Assembly (NCBI RefSeq): GCF_002878395.1
Contig: NC_061120.1
Span: 93,397,805 to 93,461,804 of the forward strand
Reading direction: 5' to 3'
DNA: 64,000 nt
Source of the DNA: Capsicum annuum
Lineage: Eukaryota; Streptophyta; Magnoliopsida; Solanales; Solanaceae
The position numbers were made by a program, and so were the translations under genes. The notes under the pieces are model-generated. The model made no database searches and was not told the DNA's origin. It was given only the letters and a program-made list of their open reading frames with translations. How positions within the stretch are numbered: the stretch's first letter is position 1; the number at the start of each line of letters is the position of its first letter. Shown here piece by piece: positions 60,308 through 64,000 of this stretch.

Positions 60308-60323
60308 CCCAAGGGGGAGATAT
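60308..60323 (+). other. F chain unit 2: polypurine tract
   Basis: 'cccaagggggagatat' immediately before LTR 3, after the 'attcaaggatgaatgttccc' stretch shared with the other elements. Confidence 0.9.
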
Positions 60324-62802
60324 TGTAATACCTCATATTTTCCTAGCTCAGTTTAACGCTCAGTGTATGAGTATCGCTATATAAAATTTTTAGAATACTT
60401 CAAATTTTTTAGTTTAGAGCTTACCATTGCGTAAGGAATTCAGTCAGATTCCCAAAGATATAAAATTTTTCCCTAATCCTATAATCGAGTGAGAAGTTAT
60501 GGCATATTTTGTAAAAAAGTATGCTACCTGGTACAGCACCGCATCACGGAGACCAGCCAAATGGCAATTGTTAGTTTTCCAGTAAGCTAACGCGATAAGC
60601 CTGTATTGCGGAGCAATGCCAATTCCCAATTGGAATTTTCCAGTGAAGCTCTGCGGTAACGGCGCATCATGTCAGGGCCGTATTTTACAATTGTCAAATT
60701 CTACTGTGACTCCGCGGTGGTGCCGCGTCGCACCAAGAGCCAATTTACCATTCGCTCCTTTTTGCACTATTTCCGCTGGATTCTAGTGGCTCACTGCGAT
60801 GCCACTGTATCACGATGAAGCTCAAAATTAGGATTTTTAGTGACAAATATTAACTTCTTTCCAGGGGTAATTTGGTAATTTTCCATGATCTAGATCAGTT
60901 TTAAATATGTAAGTAACCCCTAATTAACCTAGTTATATCATTATTCACCCAATTTTCTCCTAAATTAAATCACTCTCTCAAAAGGGCAAAACCCTAGCTT
61001 CAAGAATCAAGAACAAAGCTCAAGAAATTCTCTAAGAACCTTTAAGAATTACTATTCTCAGGTATGTTAAGTGTTCATTCATGGGTTTGTTTCACCCATA
61101 AAGTCCAAGAAACCTTTTTAAACATACAAGATCTTAAATTTATGATTTCCATGCTTGAAATAGATTGAATTTATATTCATGATATTATTAGGGATTTAAT
61201 CCCATGATTAATTATAAGTCTTATGAAAAATAGATAGTTGTGGGTTGAATTATGTGATCTTCATGTTGAACTCTTGAATTACAAGTTGGATGTAGTAGCC
61301 GTAATATTATTATTTGTTTATTTCTATTGAAATAAGCATGCTCCTAAAGTGTTTCATAAAATGCCTATGTGAATTGAATAGGGAAATCATGACATGCTAT
61401 TATGTAGTCCCCTTTATGTACATGTTCATGCCTTACAAGTGTTTGAAAAAATATCTAAATTAGTGCATTGTTAGAAAGCAAGTATTATTATGTTTTATGA
61501 TAATGCCATGCTTTATTTTCAATGCTATCGTGTCCTAGGGGTATTCAATACCCTAAAATCTAGCTGTTTACCTAGAGCTATAATTAGTTATAGATTAGTC
61601 TTAGTAATGTCACGATCAGTGAACTGAGTCAGTTACAGAACTCCATGAACTTAGTCAGTTAAAGAATTTAGTGAAACTTAATATCAGTACAGTTTAGATT
61701 AGTATAATAATCAATATCTTCAGTTGGGAGTAGAATTCAACTGTGTGATCCTTAGTACCAGTCCTTGCATTCTAGAACTACGTATCCAGCATAGGTTTAG
61801 ACATCAACCTGCCAGTTGAGAGTTGATGAGGTATTTTACCAGCCAGTTGAAGGTACCACCATTCTAATTAGAGTAGCTGCTAGATGAGGGTAACTCTTCA
61901 ACTTGTCTTTACCCGTGGCGTAGTACTAACACCCTTCTAGCTAGGTTTACAGGTTGTATCCTAAATCTATTCAAAAGGGGCATGTCGATTAGATGATTAC
62001 CTTCCACAGTTTCAGTTTTAGTCTCAGTATAAAACTCAGTTCAGTTCTATAGAATCAGGAATGTTAGATACAGTCACTTAATATCAGTAATTCAGTGATC
62101 AGTCATCACATATATCACTTACTCAGTATCAGAAATCAATACTTAGCTTCAGTAAAAGCTAAGATATAGTATACATGTATATGAACAGTATTGCATACTC
62201 AGTATTTTATAGTAGTTTCAGTTACCTATGTATTCTTATTCGTCACTCTATCTCATTCAGTCAGTTACTATTCATGTATATGAACCCTTGCATTCAGTCT
62301 TACCTCATCTAGCATACCGGTATATTCCACGTACTGGCGCAAACTTTTTCTATGCACTATGATGTCTAATATCATAGTTTCGGATGCTTAGGTTCCTAAC
62401 TACACTTAGATAAATTCAGTTGGCAGTCGTAAATTTAGTAGTGAGTCCTCATCTATCGACGATATGCTTTTATTTCAGTATTTCACTCTATCAGTATTTC
62501 AGTAGTAAGAGTTAGTTTATGGCTTGTCCCATTAACTCCATATTCAGATGATTCAGTTACAGGCTTTTCAGACTAGACTAGTTCAGTTAGTATCCAGATT
62601 TCACATATTTTATCAGATGTTATTTCAATATTATATTTATCAGTGTTCAGATTATGAACCTTATGGAAATTCAACCTATGTTCCGCATTATTATAGTATT
62701 ATTATTTTGTGCTTACAACAGGTACCAGTCTTAGGTTAGCATGTGGTCCTTTGGGGTTGTAAGCACTATGTGGAATCCGAGGTACAGACTCGAGGCATTT
62801 TA
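60324..62802 (+). mobile_element. F chain: LTR 3
   Basis: 2479 bp from TGTAATACC to an altered end '...ggcattta' (GGCGTTACA in LTR 2). It has the conserved block at 60445-60503 and GC-rich repeats at 60535-60820. Relative to LTR 2 it has about 50 extra bases near 62305-62355 ('catctagcataccggtatat'). Confidence 0.9.
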
Positions 62803-62807
62803 GGTAG
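62803..62807. repeat. Target-site duplication of the F chain, right (ggtag)
   Basis: Identical to 48417-48421. Confidence 0.8.
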
Positions 62808-63453
62808 GGATTTTGAGAAGAAACATAGAGCTTAATTCATGGGTTGAACTTTCCCATATTCTTTGACAAGATACAGATGGTTCAAGTTTCAACCTATGTA
62901 TTAAGGGCTTTCATTTCTCTTAAAATCGCTAGTCGGCATCAATTTTGTTTTGAAGAGTTCAAGTGAAATAAAGAGTGGATCTATCTTTACCCTTTACTTA
63001 TGAAGATGGGTTGAATGTTTTGAAGATGGGTCAAGTACATGTAATAGGCCATTAAGTTGGTTGGTTAAGTGGTTCGATGGGGTATAAATGGGATGTTCAT
63101 GTGTACTCGCCATGTTAAACTTTTTGTGGTGTGGTGTGCTTGTGGCACTCAAATAAAGTGAGGAGTATCTATAGTCCATCAAACAAACTTAGGGGTATTT
63201 TTGAGGCAAAAAAAAATGAAGTGTATTTTTGCTCCATTTTGGGTAGTTTTGGCCTTTTTCCACAATTGAGATATTTACGTGGATTGACCATATGACAATT
63301 GTTTTCCAAACCAGTTGTGCTTGGTAGCACTCCATTAAGGTGAGGGGTAATTTTGTGTCAATAAGAACACAGAGGGGCATTTTTGAGCAAAAAACAAACA
63401 TAGGGTATTTTTGCTCTATTTCTGATAGTTCAAGGCAATTTTGACCCTTTTCC
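62808..63453. repeat. Inner spacer and right terminal inverted repeat, two tandem subunits
   Basis: 62808 to about 63005 is the unique centre of the transposon. In reverse complement the outer subunit starts 'ggaaaagggtcaaaattgcc' (63453) and the inner one 'ggaaaaaggccaaaactacc' (about 63262), each followed by 'atgg.gcaaaaata', 'tcaaaaatacccct' and 'taatggagtgc' variants, then 'catcccatttataccccatc' and 'accacttaaccaaccaa'. All have counterparts at 47925-48350. Confidence 0.75.
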
Positions 63454-63462
63454 ATTATATTT
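63454..63462. repeat. Probable 9-bp TSD of the Mutator-like element, right (attatattt)
   Basis: Eight of nine bases match 47908-47916. Confidence 0.6.
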
Positions 63463-63575
63463 ATTCCGTCGTTTTTTCATTTCTTTTAATAGTATGTTAC
63501 TAGTGGTTCCATATTTTGGGTTAGCTTACCTACTGATTAGTAGGCATCATGACCAGAGAAATTGGTTGTGACAAG
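63463..63575 (+). mobile_element. Right part of the LTR split by the Mutator-like element
   Basis: 'ccgtcgttttttcatttctt', 'tatgttactagtggttcc', 'gggttagcttacctactgat' and 'gaaattggttgtgaca' follow the order seen at the end of common Solanaceae LTRs. The final gtgaca is the likely LTR end; the next bases do not resemble a PBS, so it is probably the outer end of a 3' LTR. Confidence 0.45.
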
Positions 63576-64000
63576 TATATCCTCTTAAGAATAAATGGTT
63601 CACTTTAGTAGAATAGTGGTACCTCAAATTATACACAACAACAAACTTACTGAATGGTCGAAAATCACACTTGAGTTTATATAAGAAAAAGGATCTTTTT
63701 ACATAAAAATTTTTCTCTAATATTTGAGGAAAAATTAGATGTTTATAGACAAAAGATGTTTCATTTGAAAGAAGTAATGGTTCATGATGAGTTGCACTTA
63801 TTCAGATGGTCAACCTGTATGTAGGAGCAGATGCCCATATGCTCCAACACATCATTCAACAGACAACAATAGAAAGTTTTCACTTGATTTACATAGGCAT
63901 TTGCTGATCCATATATGGGAACAAATGGCCCCATGAAATAATAAATCTTTCAATAAATTTCAAACGATGAACTGAAGGATCACGCCCCTTAAATGCTCAT
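63576..64000. other. Unassigned sequence to the window edge
   Basis: I see no retrotransposon motif, no repeat shared with the rest of the window, and no open frame with a recognisable domain. It could be low-copy intergenic or untranslated sequence. Confidence 0.4.

Larger units (their letters stand above)
48422..62802 (+). mobile_element. F chain: LTR-interior-LTR-interior-LTR gypsy array
   Basis: Three LTRs of one family in the same orientation (48422 to about 49756, 52784-55241, 60324-62802) enclose two chromovirus interiors. The outer pair, not the middle one, is bordered by matching TSDs, so the array behaves as one insertion. It probably arose from a single element by unequal recombination between LTRs of homologous copies. 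The first unit lost the end of its LTR, PBS, gag and PR. Confidence 0.85.
47917..63453. mobile_element. Non-autonomous Mutator-like (or foldback) DNA transposon, split by the F chain
   Basis: Without the F chain (48422-62802 and one TSD) the element is about 1.15 kb and consists mostly of inverted repeats. Outer ends are 'aaaatgggtaaaactacc' on the left and, in reverse complement, 'ggaaaagggtcaaaattgcc' on the right. Each end holds two tandem subunits. No transposase is present, so mobility would have depended on another copy. Long TIRs and the 8-9-bp TSD favour a Mutator-like element; a foldback element of another superfamily is possible. Confidence 0.65.

Noticed and set aside
1..64000. Host protein-coding genes, tRNA, rRNA or snoRNA
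   Set aside because: Reading both strands gave no exon series, no conserved host protein motif and no tRNA-like cloverleaf; decayed transposons explain all long coding matches.

Overview
This window looks like plant nuclear DNA from a repeat-rich intergenic region. The LTRs and coding domains resemble those of Solanaceae; the genus cannot be fixed from sequence alone. I found no intact host gene, tRNA or rRNA. Almost everything that can be recognised is Ty3/gypsy LTR retrotransposon sequence in various states of decay. The best preserved copies have the order gag - protease (PR) - reverse transcriptase (RT) - RNase H - integrase (IN) - C-terminal chromodomain, with an initiator-Met tRNA primer binding site (PBS). 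That places them among chromoviruses, most likely the Tekay/Del lineage. No element is intact.

Layout. 1-3775: minus-strand element A, an LTR fragment fused to RNase H/RT, with the RT split by a putative solo LTR at 1842-3435. 3780-6800: a very decayed plus-strand gypsy interior (G). 6812-12830: two LTRs of a long-LTR family (H), the second followed by a PBS and eroded interior. 12830-14609: a minus-strand LTR related to D, with its polypurine tract (PPT). 14610-18780: plus-strand element E (LTR, PBS, gag, part of PR). 18780-44540: minus-strand element C, split by two later insertions, D (plus, 21541-31199) and B (minus, 33349 to about 43225). 44541-47400: unassigned, possibly Tat/Athila-type LTR sequence. 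About 47410-63575: an LTR split by a Mutator-like DNA transposon with long compound inverted repeats, which is itself split by a gypsy chain (F) of the form LTR-interior-LTR-interior-LTR. 63576-64000: unassigned.

The region is therefore a layered record of insertions. Target-site duplications (TSDs) support several layers: atcgt/atcat for D in C, ggtag/ggtag for the F chain, attatatta/attatattt for the Mutator-like element, and probably aggat/aggat for the solo LTR in A. Removing D rejoins the integrase-coding sequence of C. The products would have formed a virus-like-particle replication machinery (Gag, PR, RT/RNase H) and a chromatin-targeting integrase, but every copy carries stops, frameshifts, lost start codons or altered catalytic residues.

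The most interesting signals are non-coding. A roughly 60-bp block recurs near the 5' end of LTRs from several otherwise dissimilar families, and several families carry their own short palindromic repeats in the same part of the LTR.
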